From NCBI GenBank assembly GCA_029267445.1, contig JAJUIU010000014.1:1-59402 (forward strand): a DNA stretch of 59,402 nucleotides, read 5' to 3'. The stretch comes from Rhodospirillaceae bacterium. Lineage in GTDB: Bacteria; Pseudomonadota; Alphaproteobacteria; Azospirillales; Azospirillaceae. Of this stretch, positions 53,314-59,402 are shown piece by piece (within the stretch, counting starts at the first letter, position 1; each line of letters begins with the position of its first letter). A program made the translations under genes and the position numbers. The notes under the pieces were generated by a model. The model did no database searches. It saw only the letters and a program-made list of their open reading frames with translations, and was not told the origin of the DNA.

Positions 53314-54189
53314 GCCGTCCAGGCCCTGCCGGCCGGGATCGGCCAGTCCCGCCTGGCCGCGCCGAACCGGGAACGGCAACGCCACGCCATTCTGTCCGAA
53401 CCCGGCAGACACAGTCGGCTCCTCCTCGCTGGAACAAGGGTGTTTGGACACGCCGCGCACCGGCCACCCGTGACCGGAAACGGACATCGACGAGCAAGTT
53501 GTAGGGGCAAAATTGGCCGTTATGGTGAACAGGTGGTTAAGAAAGCCGCCCCTACCCCTTCTTTGCCGGGCGGTCCGCCCGATCAGCGTATTCCCTCGGA
53601 ACAAAAAGGGGGCAGCACCGCGACGAACGCGGGGACGACCGGCCGACGCGCCCGCCGGCGCCACGCGAAGCCGCATGTGCAAGGCGGCACTTCCAAGACT
53701 TCAGTGCTGTCGGAAAGGGCGACGGCGGGCCGTGGTGCTTGCCACGCCCGCCGCCCCGCCCTCAAGCGTTCAGTCGGATGGGCACAAGCCTTTTTCGACC
53801 GCCTGGGCGGTGACCTTGCCACGATAAATCCGACCGTGATTCCGGCCGCCCCGCAGGTCACGGCCGGTGTGCCGCATCGGTGAATGACCACACGATCGAC
53901 AGGGAAAATGCTGCGCTCCATGGTCGACACCGTCAACCGGGGCGGGCGCATGCGGCACCCGCGAACGGCGCTCGTCCCGCGCATGGCTCGGTCCCGTCCC
54001 ATCGTCGCGCGCCCTGCCCCGAACGGTGGCGACCGGCCGGAACGAAAGGGCCGAGGCCCTGTTGTCGAGCAAGGCCGAAGGACGCGCACAGAAGTCCCGC
54101 CCGCAAGGGAACCCGCCAGGGCAACCGCCACGCGGCGGACCTTCTCGGCGCGTACGGCACGCGATGATGAAACCAAGGAGGCCTCTGAG
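53314..54189. other. Gene-free interval between divergent operons (about 876 bases)
   Basis: No convincing gene is seen on either strand; long frames here are GC artefacts. It contains a stable GC hairpin (GGCGGGC...GCCCGCC with GTGG/CCAC, about 53733-53762), an AT-richer patch at 53505-53545 that may hold the minus-strand promoter, and an EcfG-like element at 54039-54063. It probably serves as the regulatory region for both sides; a small RNA is possible but not shown. Confidence 0.4.
54039..54063 (+). promoter_or_regulatory. Weaker EcfG-like promoter before the 54.2-56.7 kb operon
   Basis: GGAAC (54039-54043), 16 nt, then TGTT (54060-54063), 127 bp before the ATG. It differs from GGAAC-N16-CGTT in one -10 base and from the GGTT of the other three sites. 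Confidence 0.4.
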
Positions 54190-55359
54190 ATGGCGATCGG
54201 CGAGACTACCGGCTCGGCATCGCGCGGCGGTGCGGGGTCCGGCACCGACACGATGCGGACCGACAGGAGCGGGCAGACGTCGAGTGCCCAGTCCTCGAGC
54301 AACCATTCCTCCAGCACCTCGGGCATGACCGAACGCGCCAAGCAGGAGGCCCAGGCCGCCGGCGAGCGCATCACGGATGCCGCCCGGGACAAGGCGCGTG
54401 GCGCCTTCGAGCAGCGTCAGAACGACATCGCCAGTCAGATCGAGGGCATCGGCGAGGCGCTGCGCGACGCCGCCGACCGGCTGGAGGAGCACGGTCAGGG
54501 CTTCCCCGCCCGCTACATGAAGCAGGCGGCCGGGCGCGTGGATGATTTCGCCCATTCCGTCCGCGACCGCGGCTTTGATGACCTTGTCACCGAAACGGAG
54601 ACTTTCGCGCGACGCCAGCCCGAACTCTTCATCGGCGGTGCGGTCCTGCTGGGTGTCGGCATCGGCCGGTTCCTGCGCGCGTCCAGCGAGCGGCGCCGTG
54701 CCGGCCGGATGGGTCGGCAGACGCAGGGCGCGCAGTCGATGGGTGCGCAGTCGATGGGCGGGTCGTCCCGGGGCGCGTCGTCCTATGGCGGCGGTTACGG
54801 CTCCAGCGGCTACGCCGGCGCGCGCGGCAGCGTCTACAATCCGACCGACGGCGACGATTACGCCGGGGCCGGATATGGCGGCGCCTATGCGTCCGGGGGG
54901 CTGGACGAGCGCACCCGGCGGATGCGCACTACGAGTTCCCGCGCGGACGAGTTCGCGCACTACCCCGCCGCCGACGCGCTGGCGGGCAGGAACGCCCCCA
55001 GCCCGATGGGTGCCGGAGCCGGCGGTCAGGGGTCGCCGCGTGGCGGGACCGGGACAGGTGGCCTGGGCGACACTGGCAGCGGCTCGGCTGGCACGCCCGG
55101 GTCGACCGGAACCGGAACCGGGGCGGGACGGGCCGGTGAGGGCGGCGGCCTGGGCACCGGCTCGACCGGGACCAGCGCGGGAGCAGCAAGCGCGACATCG
55201 ACGGGCGGCGGCAAGTCGACCGGCTCAGGCACGCCCGGCGACAGCGCGCTGGGTACCCATGGGGTCGGTTCCACCAGCACCGGCGGCTCCCCCGGCGCCA
55301 AGGACACGACGCAGAAGGCCGGCGGGTCCGGTAGCGGGACGGGAGGGTCGAAGCAATGA
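54190..55359 (+). CDS. Gly/Ser/Thr-rich membrane-associated protein, first of a stress operon
   Basis: 389 aa. A helical N-terminal region (GMTERAKQEAQAAGERITDAARDKARGAFEQRQNDIASQIEGIGEALRDAADRLEEHGQG, about 45-105) resembles apolipoprotein- or LEA-like stress helices. One hydrophobic segment follows (RQPELFIGGAVLLGVGIGRFL, about 145-165). Then a low-complexity tail of over 200 residues rich in Gly, Ser and Thr. The start is set by AAGGAGG 10 nt ahead of ATG 54190. It overlaps the next gene by 4 bp (ATGA). No defined family is recognised for the tail. Confidence 0.75.
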   Translation: MAIGETTGSASRGGAGSGTDTMRTDRSGQTSSAQSSSNHSSSTSGMTERAKQEAQAAGERITDAARDKARGAFEQRQNDIASQIEGIGEALRDAADRLEEHGQGFPARYMKQAAGRVDDFAHSVRDRGFDDLVTETETFARRQPELFIGGAVLLGVGIGRFLRASSERRRAGRMGRQTQGAQSMGAQSMGGSSRGASSYGGGYGSSGYAGARGSVYNPTDGDDYAGAGYGGAYASGGLDERTRRMRTTSSRADEFAHYPAADALAGRNAPSPMGAGAGGQGSPRGGTGTGGLGDTGSGSAGTPGSTGTGTGAGRAGEGGGLGTGSTGTSAGAASATSTGGGKSTGSGTPGDSALGTHGVGSTSTGGSPGAKDTTQKAGGSGSGTGGSKQ

Positions 55360-55790
55360 CCGTCAACGAACCGCCGATCGACCCGGTGGAACCTGTGCCG
55401 CATGGTCGTGACGACCGGCCACTGACCGCCCTGTTCGGCGATCTGGCCAGCGAGACGGCGGCCTTGATCCGCAAGGAGGCGGAACTCGCCAAGGCCGAGA
55501 TGTCGGAGAAGGCGAACCAGGCGATGCGCGGGGCGATCAGCCTCGCCGTTGGTGGCGCCGTGGCGCTGATCGGGCTGGTGTTCGTCCTCTGGGCGATCGT
55601 CTATGCGCTCGCGATCTGGCTGCCGCCCTGGGCGGCCGCGCTGATCGTCGGCGTGGCGATGGCGATCATCGGGCTGGTGATGCTCCAGTCCGGCCGCTCG
55701 AAGCTGTCGGCACAGAACCTGCAGCCCAAACGCACGATCGAAACGCTTAAGGACGATGGGCGCTGGGCGAAGGCCCAGGTCCAGCGCTGA
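55356..55790 (+). CDS. Phage holin family (PF07332-like) membrane protein
   Basis: 144 aa. LTALFGDLASETAALIRKEAELAKAEMSEKANQ followed by two membrane segments (AVGGAVALIGLVFVLWAIVYALAI and AALIVGVAMAIIGLVML) is the actinobacterial/alphaproteobacterial 'phage holin superfamily III' pattern, which is chromosomal and not phage-linked. It overlaps the upstream gene by 4 bp and is followed by a DUF3618-like gene, a combination common in stress-linked operons. Function unknown. Confidence 0.85.
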   Translation: MTVNEPPIDPVEPVPHGRDDRPLTALFGDLASETAALIRKEAELAKAEMSEKANQAMRGAISLAVGGAVALIGLVFVLWAIVYALAIWLPPWAAALIVGVAMAIIGLVMLQSGRSKLSAQNLQPKRTIETLKDDGRWAKAQVQR

Positions 55791-55861
55791 GGCGACCCAA
55801 CCGGACACAACCGACCAGGCCGAGACGCCGGTCCGCATCAAGAACGTGAGGAGGACCAACC

Positions 55862-56680
55862 ATGGCCGATGATTGGGAAGACATGGTCAAGGACAACACC
55901 CTTCCGCTGGCGCTGATAGGCGTCGGCCTGGGATGGCTGCTGCTGTCCAATGCGAGGGACACGGAAAGCTTCGAGCATGCCCGTGACTGGACCGAACGGC
56001 AGCGTTCGGCGGCCCGGGGCCGTTATGCCCAGGCCCGGGGGCAGGCGCGCGGCGCCTATGCCGAGCACAAGGGCACGATGCCCCGTTACTACGATGAGGC
56101 GCGGGGCCGCGTCTCCCGGGCGATGGAGAGCGTGCGCCATGGCGCGGACGAACTCCGGCACCGCGCGGGTGAACGGGTGCAGGGCATGCGCGGCGGGTCC
56201 GGCCAGGAGACGGGTCGCGGGTATGACAGCGTCGCCGATTACGACGCGCGCGGCGACTACGCGGCCTATGGCGAAAGCGCCTATGGCTACGATTACGACA
56301 GCACCACCGGCCGTGGCCGCTCGGGTGGCATGATGAGCCGCTCGCGCGGAATGATGCAGGGCCTGTCCTCACGCACGCAGCACGCCGGCGAAAGCCTATG
56401 GGACATGATCGACGAGCATCCGCTCGCCGCCGGGCTGATGGGCCTCGCGCTCGGGGCCGCCGTCGGGGCGAGCCTGCCGGCGACACAGACCGAGGACGAA
56501 TGGTTCGGTGAGTACCGCGACCAGCTGGCCGAACGGGCCTGGCACGAGGGCGAGGGCTACATGGAGCGGGCCGGCAACGTCGCGAAGGAGGCGGCGCGCG
56601 CCGGTGCCGACGCCGCACGCGACCGGGCCCGCGAGGAGGCGGACCGGCAGGGCCTGACGTCCACGGACGCCCAGAGCTGA
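55862..56680 (+). CDS. Membrane-associated helical protein, last of the stress operon (DUF3618-like/nutrient-deprivation type)
   Basis: 272 aa. WEDMVKDNTLPLALIGVGLGWLLLSNA (one membrane segment) at the start, a helical Ala/Arg/Glu region, a Tyr/Gly/Asp-rich stretch (about 120-155), a second hydrophobic segment (HPLAAGLMGLALGAAVGASLP), and a C-terminal helix (NVAKEAARAGADAARDRAREEADRQG). The hydrophobic ENPLPxxLIGxGxGW-like motif is shared with nutrient-deprivation-induced proteins of rhizobia. Strong terminator after it. Confidence 0.7.
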   Translation: MADDWEDMVKDNTLPLALIGVGLGWLLLSNARDTESFEHARDWTERQRSAARGRYAQARGQARGAYAEHKGTMPRYYDEARGRVSRAMESVRHGADELRHRAGERVQGMRGGSGQETGRGYDSVADYDARGDYAAYGESAYGYDYDSTTGRGRSGGMMSRSRGMMQGLSSRTQHAGESLWDMIDEHPLAAGLMGLALGAAVGASLPATQTEDEWFGEYRDQLAERAWHEGEGYMERAGNVAKEAARAGADAARDRAREEADRQGLTSTDAQS

Positions 56681-56710
56681 TCCCGAATCGTCCTTCGACG
56701 GTTGATCTGA

Positions 56711-56745
56711 AGGGCCCCGTCCGCCAGTCGGACGGGGCCCTTCCC
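56711..56745 (+). terminator. Terminator of the holin-like operon
   Basis: AGGGCCCCGTCCG (56711-56723) pairs perfectly with CGGACGGGGCCCT (56729-56741) around CCAGT, followed by TCCC. 13-bp stem. Confidence 0.85.
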
Positions 56746-56804
56746 ATTCGGGGATGAATAACCCCATGGCTGAATCGGCTTGACTTGATCCGGTGCCAGG
56801 TCCA

Positions 56805-56835
56805 GTTAAAGCGTACCAGATTGGTCCGGTTTAAC
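56805..56835. promoter_or_regulatory. 31-bp palindromic operator before the SUF regulator
   Basis: GTTAAAGCGTACC (56805-56817), 5-bp spacer AGATT, GGTCCGGTTTAAC (56823-56835). Arms match at 11 of 13 positions. It lies 31 bp upstream of the Rrf2 ATG. A TTGACT (56780-56785) further up could be a -35. The site would let an Rrf2 dimer control its own gene and the suf genes behind it. Confidence 0.65.
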
Positions 56836-56866
56836 GACCGCCACCGCAGGTGCCGGGAGGCGTCCC

Positions 56867-57343
56867 ATGATCAGGTTGAGCAAGCTCACCGACTACGCCG
56901 TGGTCGTACTGACCGAGATGGCGCGTATCGATGCGCGTGCCCGCCAGCCGACCGTGTTCACAGCACCTGCCCTGGCGGATCGCACCGCGGCACCCGTGCC
57001 CACCGTGCAGAAGGTTCTGAAGCTGTTGGTGAAGGGCGGTGTGGTCGTGTCCACACGCGGAGCCGCTGGAGGCTATGCCTTGGCGAGGACGCCCGACCGC
57101 ATCACGGTCGCCCAGATCATCCAGGCCGTGGACGGTCCCATCGCGCTGACAGACTGCGTCGACGGGGCGGAGGGGTCCTGCGGCGTTGAGCGCCTTTGCC
57201 CGATCCGGGGCAACTGGGACAAGGTCAACCGCGCCGTCCGCGTGGCGCTCGAGAGTGTGACGCTGGCCGACATGGCCATGCCCACCCTGCCCGACCTCGC
57301 CGTTCCGCCGCCCGCGCGCCGGGCTGCGGCGGCGGCCGGCTGA
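56867..57343 (+). CDS. Rrf2 family SUF-system regulator (SufR/IscR-like)
   Basis: 158 aa. Winged helix LSKLTDYAVVVLTEMARIDAR...FTAPALADRTAAPVPTVQKVLKLLVKGGVVVSTRGAAGGYALAR, with Fe-S ligands Cys97, Cys105 and Cys111 in CVDGAEGSCGVERLC (IscR uses C92/C98/C104). It senses Fe-S status and controls Fe-S assembly genes. It stands right before sufB, as in many alphaproteobacteria (SUF minimal system regulator type). ATG 56867; GGGAGG precedes it. Confidence 0.92.
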   Translation: MIRLSKLTDYAVVVLTEMARIDARARQPTVFTAPALADRTAAPVPTVQKVLKLLVKGGVVVSTRGAAGGYALARTPDRITVAQIIQAVDGPIALTDCVDGAEGSCGVERLCPIRGNWDKVNRAVRVALESVTLADMAMPTLPDLAVPPPARRAAAAAG

Positions 57344-57380
57344 CCGTGGGCGAACGGAAACGCATGAGGGGTTGATAGAG

Positions 57381-57962
57381 ATGGCCGCGACGGAACAGAC
57401 CCTGGAGCAGGTCCGCAGCCTGACCGAAGGCAAGTACAAGTACGGCTTCTTCACGGACATCGAGTCCGAGATGGCCCCCAAGGGCCTGAACGAGGACATC
57501 GTCCGCTTCATCTCTGCCAAGAAAAACGAGCCGGAGTGGCTGCTGGAGTGGCGTCTGAAGGCGTTCCGCCACTGGCTGACGATGGCCGAGCCGGACTGGG
57601 CGATGCTGAAGTATCCGCCCATCGACTACCAGGACGCCTACTACTACGCCGCACCCAAGGTGAAGGACGGCCCGAAGTCCCTGGACGAGGTCGATCCGGA
57701 GCTGCTGAAGACCTACGAGAAGCTGGGCATCCCGCTGAAGGAGCAGGAGATCCTGGCGGGCGTGGAGGGAGCCGGCGATGTGCCGGCCATCGCCGTCGAC
57801 GCCGTGTTCGACAGCGTCTCGGTGGCGACGACCTTCAAGAAGAAGCTGGAGGAGAAGGGCATTATCTTCTGCTCCATCTCCGAGGCGATCCAGAACCACC
57901 CGGAGCTGGTGCGGAAGTACGTGGACAGCTCCATCGGGCAGCGCACGCCCGGCGGGATGTAG
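57381..57962 (+). CDS. sufB: SufB, 5' fragment (interrupted by inverted join)
   Basis: SufB is the scaffold component of the SufBCD Fe-S assembly complex, normally about 480-490 aa. Here only the first about 180 residues are Suf[49 protein letters not shown] through NHPELVRKY. After codon 180 (base 57920) the frame reads [12 protein letters not shown] and stops, because it enters the antisense of another sufB. SufCDSU are not downstream. Start and ribosome site (GAGGGG) are good, 37 bp after the regulator. Either contig chimera or a true broken gene. Confidence 0.85.
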   Translation: MAATEQTLEQVRSLTEGKYKYGFFTDIESEMAPKGLNEDIVRFISAKKNEPEWLLEWRLKAFRHWLTMAEPDWAMLKYPPIDYQDAYYYAAPKVKDGPKSLDEVDPELLKTYEKLGIPLKEQEILAGVEGAGDVPAIAVDAVFDSVSVATTFKKKLEEKGIIFCSISEAIQNHPELVRKYVDSSIGQRTPGGM

Positions 57963-58546
57963 CAGAACGAACCATCGGAGAACACCGCCGAGTTGAGGGT
58001 GGCGAAGAAATTGTCGGTGTACGGCACGACTGAGCCGAGGTACTGACGCACCAGGTCCGGGTGCTCGCGCACGGCGTCGGAGAAGGAACAGAAGATGATG
58101 CCCATTTCCGCCAGCTTGGTCTTGAAGGTCGTCGCCACCGAGACACTGTCGAACACCGCATCGACGGCCACGCCGGCCAGCAGTTCGCGTTCGGCGAGTG
58201 GCACGCCGAGCTTTTCGTAGGTGCGCAGCAATTCCGGATCAACCTCGGCCAGGCTGCGCGGTCCGTCCTGCTGCGATTTTGGTGCCGAGTAGTAGGAAAT
58301 GTCCTGATAGTCGATCGGCGGATGGATGACGGTCGACCACGTCGGCTCGCGCAGCGTCAGCCAGTGCCGGTAGGCTGCCAGGCGCCATTCGAGCATGAAC
58401 GCCGGCTCGTTCTTCTTCGCAGAAATCAGTCGGATGACGTCTTCGCTGAGGCCACGCGGCACCGTGTCGGTTTCCAGCGGGGTGTAGAACCCTTGCCGAT
58501 ACTCCCGGCCGATCAGCTCATCGAGGCTTGATGTCGGATTTGCCAT
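57713..58546 (-). CDS. sufB: Second SufB, 5' fragment in inverted orientation
   Basis: The minus-strand frame starts [63 protein letters not shown] and follows SufB through [24 protein letters not shown], ending as SufB at base 57911. From there to its stop (57713) it is merely the antisense of the plus-strand sufB. The two SufBs differ at about one-third or more of aligned residues and lack a shared insertion (EGAGDVPAI is absent here), so they are not recent duplicates. Flanking GC is about 58-60%, lower than the rest. Confidence 0.85.
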   Translation of the reverse strand: MANPTSSLDELIGREYRQGFYTPLETDTVPRGLSEDVIRLISAKKNEPAFMLEWRLAAYRHWLTLREPTWSTVIHPPIDYQDISYYSAPKSQQDGPRSLAEVDPELLRTYEKLGVPLAERELLAGVAVDAVFDSVSVATTFKTKLAEMGIIFCSFSDAVREHPDLVRQYLGSVVPYTDNFFATLNSAVFSDGSFCYIPPGVRCPMELSTYFRTSSGWFWIASEMEQKIMPFSSSFFLKVVATETLSNTASTAMAGTSPAPSTPARISCSFSGMPSFS

Positions 58547-58724
58547 GGACCTGCCTCGCCTCTTTCATGGTTGGCGGGGGACGGTTGGCGCTTCGGTCCG
58601 GCGCTGCCGAACGCATTGGCGTTAACCTCCTCACGCCTTTAAGACCGAGGCCGTTTCGTATCGTTCCGACGAAAAATTGAACGGCGAGCGCGCGTGGCAC
58701 CGGCCGTTCCAAGTTGTGCGGCGA

Positions 58725-59303
58725 TCAGGCGAGAACCGTTCCCCAGGTGACGAATGCGAGCACCAGCATGATGACCCAGGCAACGAGGCCTGCAGCGAAG
58801 ACGCTTCCTCCGAGCAGGAGTGAATGACCTTCGTCATTCAGGTCGTAGGTGCGGTCGACGCCCTGGAAGATCAGCACTGCCGCGCAGGCAAGGGCCAGGA
58901 GCATCATCAGGATGTTGAATACCAGGCTCGGGACAAACAGGGCTACCGGGGCCAGCCACAGTGGCGTGGGAACCACCGCCGCCAGGGTAAAGGCATCCTG
59001 ATAGGAGGGCGACGCATCGACAACCTGGCCGATCATCTGCAGGACACGCCCCATGATCGGCACCATCACAAGTTCCGCGGTGAAGAATACGACCGCCAGG
59101 AACCAAGCCTCGCCAAGCGTGATTTCCGGCAGCGGCGGGCCGCCGTAGGTGCGCCAGGCATACAGCAGCATGGCGGGCGGAATCAGCGACATCGGAATGA
59201 CGTAGAGGAAGTACAGTTTGGCGACCGACGGGTGAATGCGTTTCAGCCAGTCCCAACCTTCCCCGTGCGATGTCAACATTCTCGGAAACATCATCGGATT
59301 CAT
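58725..59303 (-). CDS. Yip1-family-like inner-membrane protein
   Basis: 192 aa with about five hydrophobic segments (FLYVIPMSLIPPAMLLYAW, AWFLAVVFFTAELVMVPIMG, LAPVALFVPSLVFNILMMLLALACAAVLIF, VFAAGLVAWVIMLVLAFVTWG). The N-terminal MLTSHGEGWDWLKRIHPS and the YxDAFTLAAVVPTPLWL block fit the bacterial Yip1-domain proteins. Function unknown. It lies beyond the sufB join, on the same strand as the second SufB but upstream of it (178-bp gap), and probably belongs to the other genome. Last complete gene; 59304-59402 holds no recognisable gene. Confidence 0.75.
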   Translation of the reverse strand: MNPMMFPRMLTSHGEGWDWLKRIHPSVAKLYFLYVIPMSLIPPAMLLYAWRTYGGPPLPEITLGEAWFLAVVFFTAELVMVPIMGRVLQMIGQVVDASPSYQDAFTLAAVVPTPLWLAPVALFVPSLVFNILMMLLALACAAVLIFQGVDRTYDLNDEGHSLLLGGSVFAAGLVAWVIMLVLAFVTWGTVLA

Positions 59304-59402
59304 GACATGCCTCCTCGTGGACGTCGATCAATGGAAATTTGACCGGCAATGTCGGATTTGGTTTTCGTCGAGGAAAAAGTGAGCGAGGATTTCGGCGAAA
59401 TC

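Noticed and set aside
53583-54392. 269-aa minus-strand frame in the gap before the stress operon
   Set aside because: Composition rich in Arg/Pro/Ala/Ser without hydrophobic core or motif, and it overlaps the strong start of the plus-strand gene.
55356-55790. Prophage remnant suggested by the holin-like protein
   Set aside because: This holin family is usually chromosomal and stress-linked; no endolysin, capsid, integrase or attachment site is nearby.
57713-57910. C-terminal 66 codons of the minus-strand SufB frame as part of a real protein
   Set aside because: They are the antisense of the plus-strand sufB, read only because the two fragments are joined.

Overview
This window looks like chromosomal DNA from a high-GC alphaproteobacterium, most likely of the Rhodospirillales (Azospirillum-like). 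The grounds are the order ftsZ-lpxC-bamD-recN-ligA, the cluster tlyA/dxs/ispA/xseB/histone-deacetylase-like protein, an FeS-type photolyase, promoters resembling EcfG general-stress promoters, and GC-rich codon use with long antisense shadow frames. No rRNA, tRNA, CRISPR array, transposase or integrase was recognised. The genus is an inference from memory, not from a search.

Layout. 1-8.2 kb is the cell-envelope and DNA-repair core (ftsZ end, lpxC, bamD, recN, ligA). It is interrupted at 4.1-5.4 kb by an AT-rich HEPN-type gene, a small DUF2283 gene and a striking group of 10-bp-phased CGTWWCAC repeats in front of a 2H phosphoesterase (2'-5' RNA ligase family). 8.2-16.2 kb holds a PhnA-like membrane protein, a DUF2807 protein with a 19-residue repeat, gloA, a RhtB exporter, and a tightly coupled minus-strand operon DUF6134 / FeS photolyase / SDR / SnoaL. 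16.4-18.1 kb is zur plus a His-rich COG0523 GTPase. 18.2-20.7 kb has two PRC-barrel proteins, each behind a GGAAC-N16-GGTT promoter. 20.8-30.4 kb holds an MBL hydrolase, a cation efflux protein, pdxH, lipoproteins, a CbpA-like J-protein, a large TonB-dependent receptor and a YihY protein. 30.5-42.5 kb is housekeeping: fabI-aroC, pabB-pabC, sppA, tlyA, entericidin, dxs, ispA, xseB, CIA30 and the histone-deacetylase-like protein. 42.5-46.3 kb is sulfur and redox: tusA with a divergent BigR/SqrR-like persulfide sensor, DUF423, pirin and wrbA with a divergent LysR. 46.4-56.7 kb holds a Tat-exported MBL protein, a cNMP-domain antiporter, a sensor kinase / response regulator / BamE-like lipoprotein operon and a three-gene membrane-stress operon.

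The last part is anomalous. After an Rrf2-type SUF regulator with a clear palindromic operator, sufB starts on the plus strand but is cut after about 180 codons. There it runs head-on into the 5' part of a different sufB on the minus strand. The join has at most about 10 bp of shared sequence (57911-57920). Everything beyond it (second sufB start, Yip1-like membrane protein) has lower GC and seems to come from another genome or locus. I read this as a chimeric contig join or a recent inversion/recombination; it must be resolved before anything past about 57.92 kb is attributed to this organism.

Themes linking the genes are envelope and oxidative/photo-oxidative stress (EcfG-like promoters, PRC-barrel proteins, photolyase operon, holin-like operon), metal homeostasis (Zur, COG0523, CDF, TonB receptor), reactive sulfur sensing, and Fe-S cluster assembly.
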